Positions 14,616 to 24,419 are shown, counted from the first letter of the stretch. The stretch is DNA of 64,000 nt from Rhizomicrobium electricum (GCF_011762045.1 NZ_JAASQS010000006.1:1-64000); one strand, 5' to 3'. Notes: generated by a model not told the origin, from the sequence alone. Numbers and translations are program-made.

Positions 14616-15799
14616 TCACCGCTGCCGGGCACCTTGAACGTCAGGTGCAGGAAGAGGGCGTTCATCGCGATCCGCTGCGAGCCGTCGTAGAAGGTGCCGG
14701 TGTCGCGGGTGTAGTGCAGCTCTTGCCAGCCGAGGGTCGCCTGCAGGTTCTCATTGATGCGATAGCCGGCGGCGACGCCGAAACCGCGCACGCCCAGCTT
14801 GGGTTCGCCGAGGGTGCGGGTGGTGCCGCTCGAATATTCCCCGCCCAAGGTCCAATCGTTCCAGGCGAGCGTGGTCGACAGATGCGCGCCTTCGGTATCG
14901 GCGCTGTTCTGGGCCTCGTAGATCTCGAAGCCGTAAGTGTTGGTATGGCGGTAGCTGCCGCCGACAGCGAGCTTCCACTCCTCGCCGAACGGCACGTCGA
15001 TTTCGCTGCCGATGCCCCAGTCGGTCAGACCGGCATCGTTGGCGCCTTTGCCGTCGCCGTGGCCGAACGCGGCAGAGCCGTAAAAGCCGAGGCTGAAGTC
15101 TTCGAATTGCTGCGAATAGCTGACCGCCGTTTCCCAGATGCTTTTCTGGCGATTGGGCGCATGCGGGCCGTTGTTGAGGAAGGGGATGACCTCGCGCCCC
15201 TCGGACGGGGTGTAGGACACGCCGATCTGAATCCCGAACAGGCGGGGCGTGTAATAGGAGAATTTGGCGTAGTTGAGCGAGGATTCGACCTCGGTCTCGA
15301 GGTTGAAGGCCTCGATGAACGGCCGGCCCGTCGACGGATCGATGAAGAACGTCGTGTTGGGATTGTCGAGCGAGACATATTCGTCGACCACCGGCCCGGT
15401 CACCGACAGCACATAGCCGGGGCCGTCGGTCATGCCGAATTCGAGGCTGCCGAGGCCGGTCTGGGCGACGGCATAGACCTTCTGCACCAGATTGCCGCCG
15501 TAATTGTCGTAACTGAGCCGGTCGCGCAGCACTTCGAACGAGGATTTGAGCGCCAGGGTGAGGCCGCTGTCGTAATCGCGCTGCAGTTTGAGGCTGAGAT
15601 CGGCCGCCCCGCTGGCCCAGCGCTGATCGGCCGGACCGCCTTTGGGCAGCCACGGTCCGAACACCGCGCCATGCGCTTCGCCGCCGATCGTCGCGGTCAG
15701 ATTGTCGTAGGAGCCCGTCCACGGCGACACGGTCAGGTCGTCGGCCAGGGCCGGTACGGCCATCACAGCGGCCGCCGTTGCGAGCAATAAGGCTTTCAT
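14612..15799 (-). CDS. Outer-membrane porin-like beta-barrel protein
   Basis: 395 residues from ATG 15799, with a signal peptide at 1-19 (LLLATAAAVMAVPALA). The mature part consists of alternating short amphipathic strands rich in Gly, Tyr, Asn and aromatic residues, for example LQRDYDSGLTLALKSSFE and WKLAVGGSYRHTNTYGFEI. It ends with ALFLHLTFKV, close to the C-terminal beta-signal. This resembles the general porin 4 / Gram-negative porin group. The substrate is unknown. The start at 15799 is preferred over 15829 because it gives a proper signal peptide. The 5' gap to the next gene (158 bases) must hold the promoters of both divergent genes. Confidence 0.8.
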   Translation of the reverse strand: MKALLLATAAAVMAVPALADDLTVSPWTGSYDNLTATIGGEAHGAVFGPWLPKGGPADQRWASGAADLSLKLQRDYDSGLTLALKSSFEVLRDRLSYDNYGGNLVQKVYAVAQTGLGSLEFGMTDGPGYVLSVTGPVVDEYVSLDNPNTTFFIDPSTGRPFIEAFNLETEVESSLNYAKFSYYTPRLFGIQIGVSYTPSEGREVIPFLNNGPHAPNRQKSIWETAVSYSQQFEDFSLGFYGSAAFGHGDGKGANDAGLTDWGIGSEIDVPFGEEWKLAVGGSYRHTNTYGFEIYEAQNSADTEGAHLSTTLAWNDWTLGGEYSSGTTRTLGEPKLGVRGFGVAAGYRINENLQATLGWQELHYTRDTGTFYDGSQRIAMNALFLHLTFKVPGSGD

Positions 15800-15957
15800 G
15801 ACCCCCACTTTATCCCGGCTGGACCGCAAGATGGTAAAGAGCGTCCCGGATTAAACCTCGATCATAATAGACAGAATTGTCCCAAGCCATAGACGGCCAC
15901 GTTGCGCCGCGGCACCCTCGCCTTTATAAGCCGAGCCCTCGACACGGAGTTTGCCTG

Positions 15958-16404
15958 ATGCGAGCCTTTATCCTTGGAGCCTGCGCCCTTCTGTTGGCCG
16001 GCTGCGGTTCGTCCGACGACAAGCAGTACATCCAGGATACCGATAGCGGCACGACTGCCATCTCCAGTGAGAGCGGTCAACGCATTTTAGGTGTCAATTC
16101 CTACTTGTGGCACGCCACCCTCGACACCCTGTCGTTCTTGCCGCTGCAGTCCGAAGATCCGTTCGGCGGCGTCATCATCTCCGACTGGTACAGTTCGCCG
16201 CAGACCCCCAACGAGCGCGTCAAGATCACGGTCTACATTCTCGACCGCCGCCTCAGGGCCGACGGCCTCAAGGTCGCCGTCTTCCGTCAGACCAAGTCCA
16301 ACGAGGGCTGGGCCGACGTGGCGGTCAACCCGGAGACCGCGGTGAAGCTGACGGACGCCATCCTGACGCGGGCCCGCGAGCTGCGCCTGGCGACCAAGCA
16401 GTAA
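15958..16404 (+). CDS. DUF3576 lipoprotein
   Basis: 148 residues. A lipoprotein signal ends LLLAGC with C16 as the acylation site. The mature part matches the alphaproteobacterial DUF3576 family: LGVNSYLWHATLDTLSFLPL, DPFGGVIISDWYS, ERVKITVYILDRRLRADGLKV, and LTDAILTRARELRLA. It sits directly upstream of leuS, a position conserved in many alphaproteobacteria. Its function is unknown, but the company of lptE suggests an outer-membrane link (inference). ATG 15958 is the start that gives a proper lipobox; the upstream ATG or GTG frames do not. Confidence 0.88.
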   Translation: MRAFILGACALLLAGCGSSDDKQYIQDTDSGTTAISSESGQRILGVNSYLWHATLDTLSFLPLQSEDPFGGVIISDWYSSPQTPNERVKITVYILDRRLRADGLKVAVFRQTKSNEGWADVAVNPETAVKLTDAILTRARELRLATKQ

Positions 16405-16457
16405 GCCTGCGCCACCGTTCCCTTCTGAAATACTGGAAAATGCGGCCCGTTTGCCGC

Positions 16458-16487
16458 AAAAGGACGTCGCGCGGCCGCAGTCCTTTT
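16458..16487. terminator. Hairpin between DUF3576 gene and leuS
   Basis: AAAAGGAC (16458-16465) and GTCCTTTT (16480-16487) are perfect inverted complements with a 14-base loop, and a second small hairpin TGCGGC/GCCGCA lies just before it. It could end the DUF3576 transcript or attenuate into leuS, which starts 31 bases later. The T-run is only four bases long. Confidence 0.4.
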
Positions 16488-16518
16488 CCGGCCGTGTTTT
16501 GGAAAGGTACCGACTGAT

Positions 16519-19050
16519 ATGGCGCGCTATAACGCAAAAGAATCCGAAAAGCGCTGGCAACAGGCCTGGAACGAAGCGTCGGTCTTCTTGACGCCGGAAA
16601 ACCACGACAAGCCGAAGTGCTACGTCCTCGAGATGTTCCCCTACCCGTCGGGGCGCATCCATATCGGTCACGTCCGCAACTACACCATGGGCGACGTGCT
16701 CGCCCGCTTCAAACGCGCCCAGGGCTTCAACGTCCTGCATCCGATGGGCTGGGACGCCTTCGGCCTGCCGGCGGAAAACGCCGCCCGCGAGAAGCACGTC
16801 AATCCGCGCGACTGGACCTACGACAACATCGCCAACATGAAAGAGCAGCTGAAGCTGATGGGCCTCAGCCTCGATTGGAGCCGCGAGTTCGCGACCTGCG
16901 ATGTCGAATACTTCTCGCGCCAGCAGAAGCTGTTCCTCGATTTCTATCGCGAGAACCTCGTCTACCGCTCGGAAGCCGACGTGAACTGGGACCCGGTCGA
17001 CATGACCGTGCTCGCCAACGAGCAGGTGATCGACGGCCGCGGCTGGCGCTCGGGCGCCCTGGTCGAGCGCAAAAAGCTGTCGCAATGGTTCCTCAAGATC
17101 ACCGCCTATTCCGACGAACTTCTGTCGGCCCTCGACGGACTGGAACGCTGGCCGGAAAAAGTCCGGCTGATGCAGAAGAACTGGATCGGCCGCTCCGAAG
17201 GCTTGAAGTTCAAGTTCGATCTGTCGAGTGGCGGCCAGTTGGAAGTCTTCACGACGCGGCCCGACACGCTGTTCGGTGCCTCGTTCGTGGCACTGTCGGC
17301 CGATCATCCGCTGACCGTCGAACTCGCCAAGAACAATCCCAAGCTGGCCGCGTTCCAGGCCGAATGCCGGCGCATGGGCACGGCGGAAGAGACAATCGAA
17401 AAGGCCGAGAAGCTCGGCTTCGACACCGGCCTCACCGTCACCCATCCGTTCGATCCGACCTGGAAGCTGCCGGTCTATGTCGCCAACTTCGTCTTGATGG
17501 GCTACGGCACCGGCGCCATTTTCGGCTGCCCGGCGCATGACCAGCGCGACCTCGATTTCGCCCGCAAATACAATCTCAGGGTCCAGGCGGTCGTCATTCC
17601 CGAAGGCGCCGACCCGAAGACGTTCGACGTCGGCAACGAGGCCTATGTCGGCCCCGGCAAGCTGGCGAACTCCCAGTTCCTCGACGGCATGGACGTCGAC
17701 GCCGCCAAGGACAAGGTCGCCGCCATGCTGGAAGGCCGCGGCATCGCCAATCGCACGGTGCAATACCGCTTGCGCGACTGGCTGGTCAGCCGTCAGCGCC
17801 CGTGGGGCTGCCCGATCCCGATGATCCATTGCGCCAAATGCGGCGTGGTGCCGGTGCCGGAAGATCAGTTGCCGGTGAAAGTACCCGAGGATCTGAAGTT
17901 CAACGTCAAAGGCAATCCGCTCGACGCCCATCCGACCTGGAAGCACGTCAAATGCCCGTGCTGCGGCGGCGAAGCCCTGCGCGATACCGACACCCTCGAC
18001 ACCTTCGTCGACTCCTCCTGGTATTACGCCCGCTTCACCGACACCAAGGCGCCGGGACCGGTCAATAAGGATGCGGTCGATTACTGGCTGCCGGTCGATC
18101 AGTATATCGGCGGCATCGAGCACGCGATCCTGCATCTGCTCTATGCCCGCTTCTTCCTGCGCGCCATGAAGAAGGCCGGTTACGTCAAGATCGACGAGCC
18201 GTTCGCCGGCCTGTTCACCCAGGGCATGGTCTGCCACGAGACCTACAAGGACCCGGCCGGGGCCTGGCTGTCGCCCGATCAGATCGAGAAGCGCGACGGC
18301 GGCTGCTTCATCAAGGGCAGCGGCGAGCCGGTTACCGTCGGCCCGTCCGAGAAGATGTCGAAATCGAAGAAGAACGTGGTGGCGCCCGAAACCATCATCG
18401 ACATCTTCGGCGCCGATACCATCCGCTGGTTCATGCTGTCGGACACCCCGCCGGAACGCGATATCGAATGGACCGACGAAGGCGCCGATGCCTGCTGGAA
18501 GTTCGTCCAGCGCGTCTGGCGCCTGGTGACCGAGACCGAAGGCCTGCCGCCGGCCGGTACGCCGGTTGAAGGCGCATCCGATCTGCGCCGGGCGGTCCAC
18601 CGCACCATCGCGGCGGTCACCGACGATCTCGCCGCCCTGCGCTTCAACCGCGCGGTGGCGCAGATTTACACCCTGACCAATGCTATAAGTGCCGCTCCGA
18701 ATGCGCCGGGGGCCGAACGCCGCGAGGCTTTGGAGACCCTGGTCAAACTGATCGGACCGATGATGCCGCATCTGGCCGAAAGCGCCTGGGAAGCGTTGGG
18801 GCACAAGCCCTTCCTCGCCACCGCCGAATGGCCGAAGGCGGTTCCCGAACTGACCGCGCTCAACACCGTGAAAATGGCGGTGCAGGTCAACGGCAAGCTG
18901 CGCGGCACCATCGAAATCGCCCCCAATGCCGACAAGGCCGACGCCGAGAAAATGGCGCTCGCCCTCGACACCGTGGTCAAGGCGATGGACGGCAAGGCGC
19001 CGAAAAAGGTGATCGTGGTCCCCAACCGCATCGTCAACATCGTGGTGTAA
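16519..19050 (+). CDS. leuS: Leucyl-tRNA synthetase
   Basis: 843 residues, class I synthetase that charges tRNA-Leu. HIGH lies at 48-51 ([15 protein letters not shown]) and KMSKS at 612-616. The CP1 editing domain (about 225-420) includes the TTRPDTLFG motif. Zinc-binding pairs CAKC and CPCC are present in the insertion near 435-490. The C-terminal anticodon-binding and tail region is complete to IVNIVV. It starts an operon with lptE (2 bases downstream) and holA, as in many alphaproteobacteria. Confidence 0.97.
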   Translation: MARYNAKESEKRWQQAWNEASVFLTPENHDKPKCYVLEMFPYPSGRIHIGHVRNYTMGDVLARFKRAQGFNVLHPMGWDAFGLPAENAAREKHVNPRDWTYDNIANMKEQLKLMGLSLDWSREFATCDVEYFSRQQKLFLDFYRENLVYRSEADVNWDPVDMTVLANEQVIDGRGWRSGALVERKKLSQWFLKITAYSDELLSALDGLERWPEKVRLMQKNWIGRSEGLKFKFDLSSGGQLEVFTTRPDTLFGASFVALSADHPLTVELAKNNPKLAAFQAECRRMGTAEETIEKAEKLGFDTGLTVTHPFDPTWKLPVYVANFVLMGYGTGAIFGCPAHDQRDLDFARKYNLRVQAVVIPEGADPKTFDVGNEAYVGPGKLANSQFLDGMDVDAAKDKVAAMLEGRGIANRTVQYRLRDWLVSRQRPWGCPIPMIHCAKCGVVPVPEDQLPVKVPEDLKFNVKGNPLDAHPTWKHVKCPCCGGEALRDTDTLDTFVDSSWYYARFTDTKAPGPVNKDAVDYWLPVDQYIGGIEHAILHLLYARFFLRAMKKAGYVKIDEPFAGLFTQGMVCHETYKDPAGAWLSPDQIEKRDGGCFIKGSGEPVTVGPSEKMSKSKKNVVAPETIIDIFGADTIRWFMLSDTPPERDIEWTDEGADACWKFVQRVWRLVTETEGLPPAGTPVEGASDLRRAVHRTIAAVTDDLAALRFNRAVAQIYTLTNAISAAPNAPGAERREALETLVKLIGPMMPHLAESAWEALGHKPFLATAEWPKAVPELTALNTVKMAVQVNGKLRGTIEIAPNADKADAEKMALALDTVVKAMDGKAPKKVIVVPNRIVNIVV

Positions 19051-19052
19051 GG

Positions 19053-19580
19053 ATGAAATACGCAGCCGTCGTCCTCCTCGGATTGTTGCTCAGCGGCTGC
19101 GGCTTCCGTCCGCTCTATGCGGTGCCCGATACGCCGGGCGGCTCGATGCAGGCGACGCTGCGCTCGATCTATGTCGAGCCGGTGCCGGAGCGGCTCGGCT
19201 ATCAGCTGCGTAACCGGATGATCGACGTGCTCGACGGCCGCGGCCAGCCGGGCGGCGCGCGCTACGCCCTGAAGCTCACGCTCACCACCAAGAGCGAAGC
19301 CATCGGCGTGCAGAGCCAGACCACTTCGGGCGGCATCACCCAGACCGCCATCACCCGCTACAACGACACCCTGACGGTCGATTACGAACTCAGTGACGCG
19401 CGCTCGGGCGCGGTGGTGACCAAGGGCGTCGAAACCGGATTGTCGGCCTACAACGTGCTGAACTCGCCCTATGCGACGCTCGCCGTGCAGCAGGACGCCG
19501 ACCGCCGCGCCGCCGAAGACATCGCCGACCGCATCCGCATCGCGCTGGCGGTGTGGTTTGCCCAGCAGGCGAAGAAGTGA
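19053..19580 (+). CDS. lptE: LPS-assembly lipoprotein LptE-like
   Basis: 175 residues with a lipoprotein signal ending LLLSGC (C16) followed by GFRPLY, the classic start of mature LptE proteins. Known family members sit in the outer membrane and plug the LptD barrel for LPS insertion. RYALKLTLTTKSEAIGVQS and ITRYNDTLTVDYEL are the alternating beta strands of the family. The start lies 2 bases after the leuS stop, with AAGGATG spanning the junction, so translation is coupled. Confidence 0.88.
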   Translation: MKYAAVVLLGLLLSGCGFRPLYAVPDTPGGSMQATLRSIYVEPVPERLGYQLRNRMIDVLDGRGQPGGARYALKLTLTTKSEAIGVQSQTTSGGITQTAITRYNDTLTVDYELSDARSGAVVTKGVETGLSAYNVLNSPYATLAVQQDADRRAAEDIADRIRIALAVWFAQQAKK

Positions 19581-19587
19581 ATCTTCT

Positions 19588-19760
19588 TTCTGCCCCCACG
19601 CGCGCAATGCGCTTCTCGCCTGCACTCAGAGCGTGGGGGAAGTGGCGCGAAGCGCCGAAGGGGGCTTATGACGGCGTGAGCCCCCTTTCCGCGCTGGGCG
19701 CGGACTTCCCCCGCGTTCTTAGTGCCAGCGGCGCAATCGCGTCGCCCGCGGGGGCAGAAA
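19588..19760. repeat. Dispersed palindromic repeat, family C, full copy
   Basis: Left end TTCTGCCCCCACGCGCG and right end CGCCCGCGGGGGCAGAA are inverted complements, so this is two half copies facing each other around a centre. The right half holds CCCCCTTTCCGCGCTGGGCG and GGACTTCCCCCGCGTTCTTAGTG, the same string as at 11758-11800. It lies inside the leuS-lptE-holA run without a start or stop of its own. Confidence 0.75.
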
Positions 19761-19770
19761 AGGTGGCCTC

Positions 19771-20796
19771 ATGACCGTCATCAAATCCAACGAAGCCGAC
19801 CGGTTCGCGAAAAATCCGCCCAAGGCGATCATCGCGGCGCTGGTGTTCGGACCGGATGCGGGGCTGGCGCGCGAGCGGGCCGAAACGCTGCTCAAAACCG
19901 TGGTCGACGATCTCACGGACCCGTTCCGGGTATCCGATCTCGATGAAGCGGCGCTGTCGGCCGATCCGGCGCGGCTCGCCGACGAAGCGGCGGCGATCTC
20001 GATGCTGGGCGGGCGGCGTGTGGTCAGGGTGCGCGGCGCCACCAACGGCCTCGCCAAAGTGTTCGAGACCTTCCTCGACGATCCCAAGGGCGAAGCGCTG
20101 GTCGTGGTCGAGGCCGGCGATCTCGCCAAAGGCTCGGCGCTGCGCAAGCTATTCGAAGAAGCCGACAACGCTGCCGCCATCGCCTGCTATCCCGACAGCG
20201 CCAAGGATCTGCCGGACGTGGTGCGCGACGCCCTGCGGGCCGAAGGGTTTTCGATCTCGGGCGACGCACTGGCCGATGCGGTGTCGCGGCTGGGCTCCGA
20301 CCGCGGCGTGACCCGGCGCGAAATCGAAAAACTGGCGCTCTATTGCCGCGGCCAGAAAGAAGTCGGCCTCGACGACGTGCGCGCCGCCATGGGCGACGAA
20401 GCCGAAGCGCGGGTGGAAGAAGCCTGCGATGCCGCCGGACTTGGCGATCTCAAGAAACTCGATCTGGCGCTGGAGCGGTTGTGGGCGTCCGACATCTCGC
20501 CCATCGCGGTGGTGCGTCCGGCGCTCGGTCATTTCCAGAAACTGCTCGGGGTGGCGACCGATGTGGCGCGCGGCGACAATGTCGAGTTCGCCATCAAGAA
20601 ACTCCGCCCGCCGCTGCATTTCTCCCGCGTCAACGCGTTCAAGGTGCAGCTCCAGAAATGGAACGAAACCCGCCTCGGCGATGCGCTCGATCTGCTCCTC
20701 GAAGCCGAAGCGATGTGCAAGACCACCGCCATTCCGGCCGAAGCCGCGCTCGGGCGGGCGCTCTTCAATGTCGCAGCGATGGCGCGGAAACGATGA
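19771..20796 (+). CDS. holA: DNA polymerase III subunit delta
   Basis: 341 residues, the clamp-loader wrench subunit that opens the beta clamp. The N-terminal AAA+-like fold (about 20-150) shows LVFGPDAGLARERAETLLK and the middle region shows AISMLGGRRVVRVR. Domain II has RREIEKLALYC and the C-terminal collar has LRPPLHFSRVNAFKVQLQKW. Delta subunits lack a working Walker A, as here. The start is ATG 19771, after the family C repeat, with AAAAGGTGG upstream. It is the last gene of the leuS operon in the window; parB or other alpha neighbours do not follow. Confidence 0.92.
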   Translation: MTVIKSNEADRFAKNPPKAIIAALVFGPDAGLARERAETLLKTVVDDLTDPFRVSDLDEAALSADPARLADEAAAISMLGGRRVVRVRGATNGLAKVFETFLDDPKGEALVVVEAGDLAKGSALRKLFEEADNAAAIACYPDSAKDLPDVVRDALRAEGFSISGDALADAVSRLGSDRGVTRREIEKLALYCRGQKEVGLDDVRAAMGDEAEARVEEACDAAGLGDLKKLDLALERLWASDISPIAVVRPALGHFQKLLGVATDVARGDNVEFAIKKLRPPLHFSRVNAFKVQLQKWNETRLGDALDLLLEAEAMCKTTAIPAEAALGRALFNVAAMARKR

Positions 20797-21009
20797 CGTC
20801 CGCCGCTGGGGAATCCGCTCCGGCGCGGTGACAAGCGATATCACAGGCGCTCGTCTCAGCCGCCGGATACCCATATCTGCCAACAGCTTATCGCGTCGGA
20901 GCCCGGCGGTCCGGCAGGGCGCTTTTCTTGTCACGGCACTTCGGCGCGCCGTGCGCCGTTCCTGCCCTGCTTCGCGCTAAATGCGGAGCAAGCAGAACGA
21001 GGTGACCTC

Positions 21010-21507
21010 ATGAGAAAGCTCTTCTTGCTGGCAAGCGCCGCTTCTCTCGGCGTCTTGACGATGTTCAATCCGGCTGCCGCGGCGCCCCATGGGGTAAAGG
21101 TCGGCATGCTCACCTGTCATGTGCACAGCGGCTGGGGTTACGTGGTCGGCTCTTCGAAGGAGATGGATTGCGCCTATCGGCCGCGACACGGCGGACCGGA
21201 CCGCTACACGGGCAGCATCACCAAGCTCGGCGTCGATATCGGCTATACCTCGGCGGGAACGCTGGTTTGGGACGTCGTGGCGCCGAGTTCGGACATTCGA
21301 TCCGGCGCGCTTGAAGGCGAATACGCCGGTGCCACGGCCAGCGCCACGGTGGGCGTCGGCGTCGGCGCCAACGTGCTGGTGGGCGGGCTCGATAAATCCA
21401 TCGCGCTGCAACCGGTCAGCGTCGAAGGCAATACCGGCCTGAACGTCTCGGGCGGAATCGGCGAGATGTCGCTGAAAGCGCGGGTCCAATCCGGCGACCG
21501 GCGTTAA
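21010..21507 (+). CDS. DUF992 secreted protein
   Basis: 165 residues. A signal peptide covers about 1-25 ([22 protein letters not shown]). The mature part is the DUF992 family found in alphaproteobacteria: [50 protein letters not shown], then a glycine-rich stretch [18 protein letters not shown]. Two cysteines (in MLTCHV and MDCAY) may form a disulfide. No function is known for the family; export to the periplasm is the only safe inference. GAGGTGACC lies before the start. Confidence 0.85.
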   Translation: MRKLFLLASAASLGVLTMFNPAAAAPHGVKVGMLTCHVHSGWGYVVGSSKEMDCAYRPRHGGPDRYTGSITKLGVDIGYTSAGTLVWDVVAPSSDIRSGALEGEYAGATASATVGVGVGANVLVGGLDKSIALQPVSVEGNTGLNVSGGIGEMSLKARVQSGDRR

Positions 21508-21522
21508 CGACGGCAATGTCCC

Positions 21523-21560
21523 TGGGGGGCGACCGGGTGAAACTGGACTCGGGCCCCCCA
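21523..21560. terminator. Hairpin between DUF992 gene and hisF
   Basis: TGGGGGGC (21523-21530) and GCCCCCCA (21553-21560) are perfect inverted complements with a 22-base loop. There is no U-tract after it on either strand, so it may be a transcript-stabilising hairpin or part of a repeat rather than a terminator. Confidence 0.3.
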
Positions 21561-21598
21561 CTTCGCTATTCGCTAGCCGTACCTCGCCTGGGACCGCC

Positions 21599-22372
21599 AT
21601 GCTGAAAATCCGCATCATTCCCTGTCTGGACGTGAAGGACGGGCGCGTCGTCAAAGGCGTCAACTTCGTCGATTTGCGCGATGCGGGCGATCCGGTCGAA
21701 CAGGCCATGGTCTACGACCGCATGGGCGCCGACGAACTCTGCTTCCTCGACATCACCGCCTCGAACGAAAAGCGCGCCATCATGCTCGATGTGGTGCGGC
21801 GGACGGCGGATGTCTGTTTCATGCCGCTGACGGTCGGCGGCGGCGTGCGCACGCTCGACGATATCCGCAGCCTGTTGCTGGCGGGCGCCGACAAAGTGTC
21901 GATCAACACCGAAGCGGTGCGCCGCCCCGAGTTCGTGCGCGAAGCGGCGGAGAAGTTCGGCAGCCAGTGCATCGTCGCGGCGATCGATGCCAAGCAAGGC
22001 AAGCACAATCACAACGGCCCGCCGTTCGAGGTCTATACCCATGGCGGCCGCAACGCGACCGGCATCGATGCGGTGAAGCATGCGATGAAGCTGGTCGACT
22101 ACGGCGCCGGCGAAATCCTTCTCACCTCGATGGATCGCGACGGCACCAAGATCGGCTACGATATTCCCTTGACGCGCGCGATTTCGGATGCGGTGTCCGT
22201 GCCGGTGATCGCCTCGGGCGGGGTCGGAAACTTGCAGCATCTGGTCGAAGGGGTGCGCGACGGCGGCGCCAATGCCGTCCTGGCCGCGTCGATTTTCCAT
22301 TTCGGTCAAGCCACTATCGCCGACGCCAAGAACGCGCTTGCGTCGGCCGGCGTGCCGGTGCGCAATAGCTGA
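21599..22372 (+). CDS. hisF: Imidazole glycerol phosphate synthase subunit HisF
   Basis: 257 residues, the cyclase half of the HisFH enzyme of histidine synthesis. The TIM barrel has the catalytic D11 ([13 protein letters not shown]) and D130 (VAAIDAKQG). Further marks are [21 protein letters not shown] and VIASGGVGN. In many alphaproteobacteria hisF follows hisB-hisH-hisA and precedes hisE; here none of these are adjacent, and the next gene is a CHAD protein. hisH must be elsewhere for activity. Confidence 0.96.
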   Translation: MLKIRIIPCLDVKDGRVVKGVNFVDLRDAGDPVEQAMVYDRMGADELCFLDITASNEKRAIMLDVVRRTADVCFMPLTVGGGVRTLDDIRSLLLAGADKVSINTEAVRRPEFVREAAEKFGSQCIVAAIDAKQGKHNHNGPPFEVYTHGGRNATGIDAVKHAMKLVDYGAGEILLTSMDRDGTKIGYDIPLTRAISDAVSVPVIASGGVGNLQHLVEGVRDGGANAVLAASIFHFGQATIADAKNALASAGVPVRNS

Positions 22373-22400
22373 GAAAACGGGTTTTTACGGAAAGAGAAAC

Positions 22401-23330
22401 GTGCCTGCACGGCCGCGCGCCTTGCTGGTGCCGGTTTCGGCACGAGCGCCGTTGATCGATGCCGAGATGTCGGCGGGCGAAGCCTTGCGCGTCATCCTGT
22501 TGGAAGCCCTGGCGCAGGTGAACGCCAACGCGCCGGTGGCGGTCAAAGCCCGCGACGGCGAAGGCCTGCATCAGCTTCGCGTCGGATTGCGGCGGCTGCG
22601 CACGGCGCTGACGCTGACCGATCTGCCCGGACTTGGCGCACTGGATGCTCGCGCCAAGGCGATCATCAACGAGATCGGACTGGCGCGCGATCTCGACGTG
22701 TTCGTGACCGAACTGTTCCAGCCGGCAGTGAACGAGCTCGGATCGCGGCGCGGCTTTACTCCTCTGGCGGAACGGACCGAGCAGCTGCACGAGCACGCCT
22801 GGACCACCGCCATCGCCGCGATTGCGAGTCCGGAGTTTCGCACGTTCGACGAAGACGTCGCCGCCGCCGCGCGCGCGATCGTCTGGCCCGACACCGCGAG
22901 CATCGCCACCGTGGCGCCACCGCTTCTCGAGCATGCCTTGCGGCGGGCGAAGAAACGCGGCCGCCGTTTCCAGCATCTCGATCCGCCGGCACGCCATCGC
23001 TTGCGCATCGCGCTCAAGAAACTGCGTTATACGGCGGAGTTTTTCGCGCCGCTCTATCCCAAGAAGACGGCCAAGCATTGGCTGGCGCCGCTGAAAGAAC
23101 TGCAAGACCTGCTCGGTCATTTGAACGACGTGGCGCAGGTGTGCGGCGTGGTGGAGCGTCTGTTGGCGGACAACGCCGGACGCGCCGCCGTGCAGGCCGA
23201 TCTCAATCACGCCGCCGGTCTGTTGCAAAGCTTTCATCAGGCGCGCGCCGACGCCCTCGCGCGCACCACCCACAAGCAATGGAAGGCGTTCCGCGAGACG
23301 CCGCCGTTCTGGACGGCACGGGAAAGCTGA
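22401..23330 (+). CDS. CHAD domain protein
   Basis: 309 residues from GTG 22401, with GGAAAGAG as the ribosome-binding site. CHAD (conserved histidine alpha-helical) domains bind polyphosphate through rows of conserved basic residues. Two helical halves are visible, with the family's histidine/arginine helices LHQLRVGLRRLRTAL (about 54-68) and RHRLRIALKKLRYTAEFF (about 195-212) and LGHLNDVAQV between them and the C-terminus. There is no CYTH/thiamine triphosphatase domain, so it is a stand-alone CHAD protein. It may target polyphosphate granules (known for the family). It follows hisF by 28 bases. Confidence 0.85.
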   Translation: MPARPRALLVPVSARAPLIDAEMSAGEALRVILLEALAQVNANAPVAVKARDGEGLHQLRVGLRRLRTALTLTDLPGLGALDARAKAIINEIGLARDLDVFVTELFQPAVNELGSRRGFTPLAERTEQLHEHAWTTAIAAIASPEFRTFDEDVAAAARAIVWPDTASIATVAPPLLEHALRRAKKRGRRFQHLDPPARHRLRIALKKLRYTAEFFAPLYPKKTAKHWLAPLKELQDLLGHLNDVAQVCGVVERLLADNAGRAAVQADLNHAAGLLQSFHQARADALARTTHKQWKAFRETPPFWTARES

Positions 23331-23417
23331 CGGCGCCGCTGTCAGTGTGATTTACACCCGCACGGCAAACGCCCTTCCCGCTCCAAATAACTGTTTGAAC
23401 CACCGACATTTCGCACC

Positions 23418-23434
23418 TTGGCCTCAGATTTGCT
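23418..23434 (+). promoter_or_regulatory. Sigma-54 type -24/-12 promoter of the PEP-CTERM gene
   Basis: TTGGC at 23418-23422 and TTTGCT at 23429-23434, with exactly 10 bases between the GG (23420-23421) and GC (23432-23433), match the sigma-54 pattern YTGGC-A-N-TTGCW. Transcription would start near 23445, leaving a leader of about 23 bases before the GTG at 23468. A short inverted repeat GTGTGATTTACAC sits upstream at about 23345-23357 and could bind an activator. PEP-CTERM genes of several Gram-negatives depend on sigma-54 and the PrsK/PrsR pair. Confidence 0.6.
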
Positions 23435-23467
23435 GACAGCGCCTGCACGACAACTCTGGAGGCTTTG

Positions 23468-24133
23468 GTGCGGAATCTTTCCAATATTCTTGCGGCTGCC
23501 GTCACGGCAGTCCTGATCGGCTTCGGCGTCGCGGCGCCGGCGCATGCCACGATCTTGAATTACGAACTCGATATGGTCGCCGAACATTCGGGCTGGATTC
23601 CGATGCCCAACGGCGATCCCTTGTTCGGGACCTACACAACACCGCCGAACGGTGAGACCTTCAAAGCAACGTTCAGTCTCGACAGCGCGCTGGTGACGCC
23701 CGGCACCAGCGTCACCATTCCGCTGGAAGCCTTTCATATGAAAGTCGGCGACACCGAGTGGTCGGCCAGCGATTTCTCGTCCTCGTGGTTCATAGTGGAT
23801 ATCTACGGCAACATCGAGAAGATGGGGATATTCGTCATGGATGCGGACAAGAATTCTTTCGCGGTGGGCTACAAAACCGGGCGTCCGAACATTGACACCA
23901 TCATCAGCTTTTGGAGCGTCAATGACGGCGAGTATCCCGCCTGCGTCATCAGCAGCGATTTCACGTTCTCCGGCGCCTGCTTCGGTTCGGTGAACAACGA
24001 TATCACGCTCATCAGGCTGCCGGACGGAACGCCAGGCGGCGGCGGCAACGGCGGTCCAGACGTGCCCGAACCGGCAACGCTGGTGTTGCTGTTGACGGGG
24101 CTTGGTCTCGCCGGTCTTCGCCGACGCGTCTGA
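23468..24133 (+). CDS. PEP-CTERM sorting domain protein
   Basis: 221 residues from GTG 23468, with CTGGAGG 6 bases upstream; TTG 23465 is less well spaced. An N-terminal signal peptide (about 1-28, VLIGFGVAAPAHA) leads to a beta-rich body without known motifs. A Gly-rich linker (GTPGGGGNGGPD) precedes the C-terminal PEP-CTERM signal: VPEPATLVLLLTGLGLAGLRRRV consists of the PEP motif, a membrane helix and a basic end, which exosortase EpsH/XrtA removes. Such proteins are sorted to the cell surface with exopolysaccharide. No exosortase gene is in the window. The promoter upstream looks like sigma-54. Confidence 0.9.
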   Translation: MRNLSNILAAAVTAVLIGFGVAAPAHATILNYELDMVAEHSGWIPMPNGDPLFGTYTTPPNGETFKATFSLDSALVTPGTSVTIPLEAFHMKVGDTEWSASDFSSSWFIVDIYGNIEKMGIFVMDADKNSFAVGYKTGRPNIDTIISFWSVNDGEYPACVISSDFTFSGACFGSVNNDITLIRLPDGTPGGGGNGGPDVPEPATLVLLLTGLGLAGLRRRV

Positions 24134-24419
24134 CCCCACAAAACGGCGACTGCTGAAAAACAACGCAGCCGCCGCTATTTTTTGCACGGCGTCCGATCCG
24201 ATATTGAGCAGACCGCACGAAATTTGTGCGATGCATTTCGAAGCGATGATACGGCACGCAAAGCCGTGTCATCGCTTCGTCGCAAATCGGCGCCGCATCG
24301 TCGCAGCGCGTGCGATGCGCGGTGCGAATATGTGTATCCGAAACCTTCGATTAAGCCGTAGCCCCGTAGCCTTTGCGCGTCCGGCAACAAGACCGGTAGC
24401 GATCAACATGGTGGGTGCA

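Noticed and set aside
16087..18804. 905-codon open frame on the minus strand
   Set aside because: Antisense to leuS and DUF3576, both well supported. Composition is that of a codon-phase shadow.
19588..19760. Possible CRISPR or RNA gene
   Set aside because: The repeats are inverted and only two per locus with no regular spacers; they match the dispersed family C elements.
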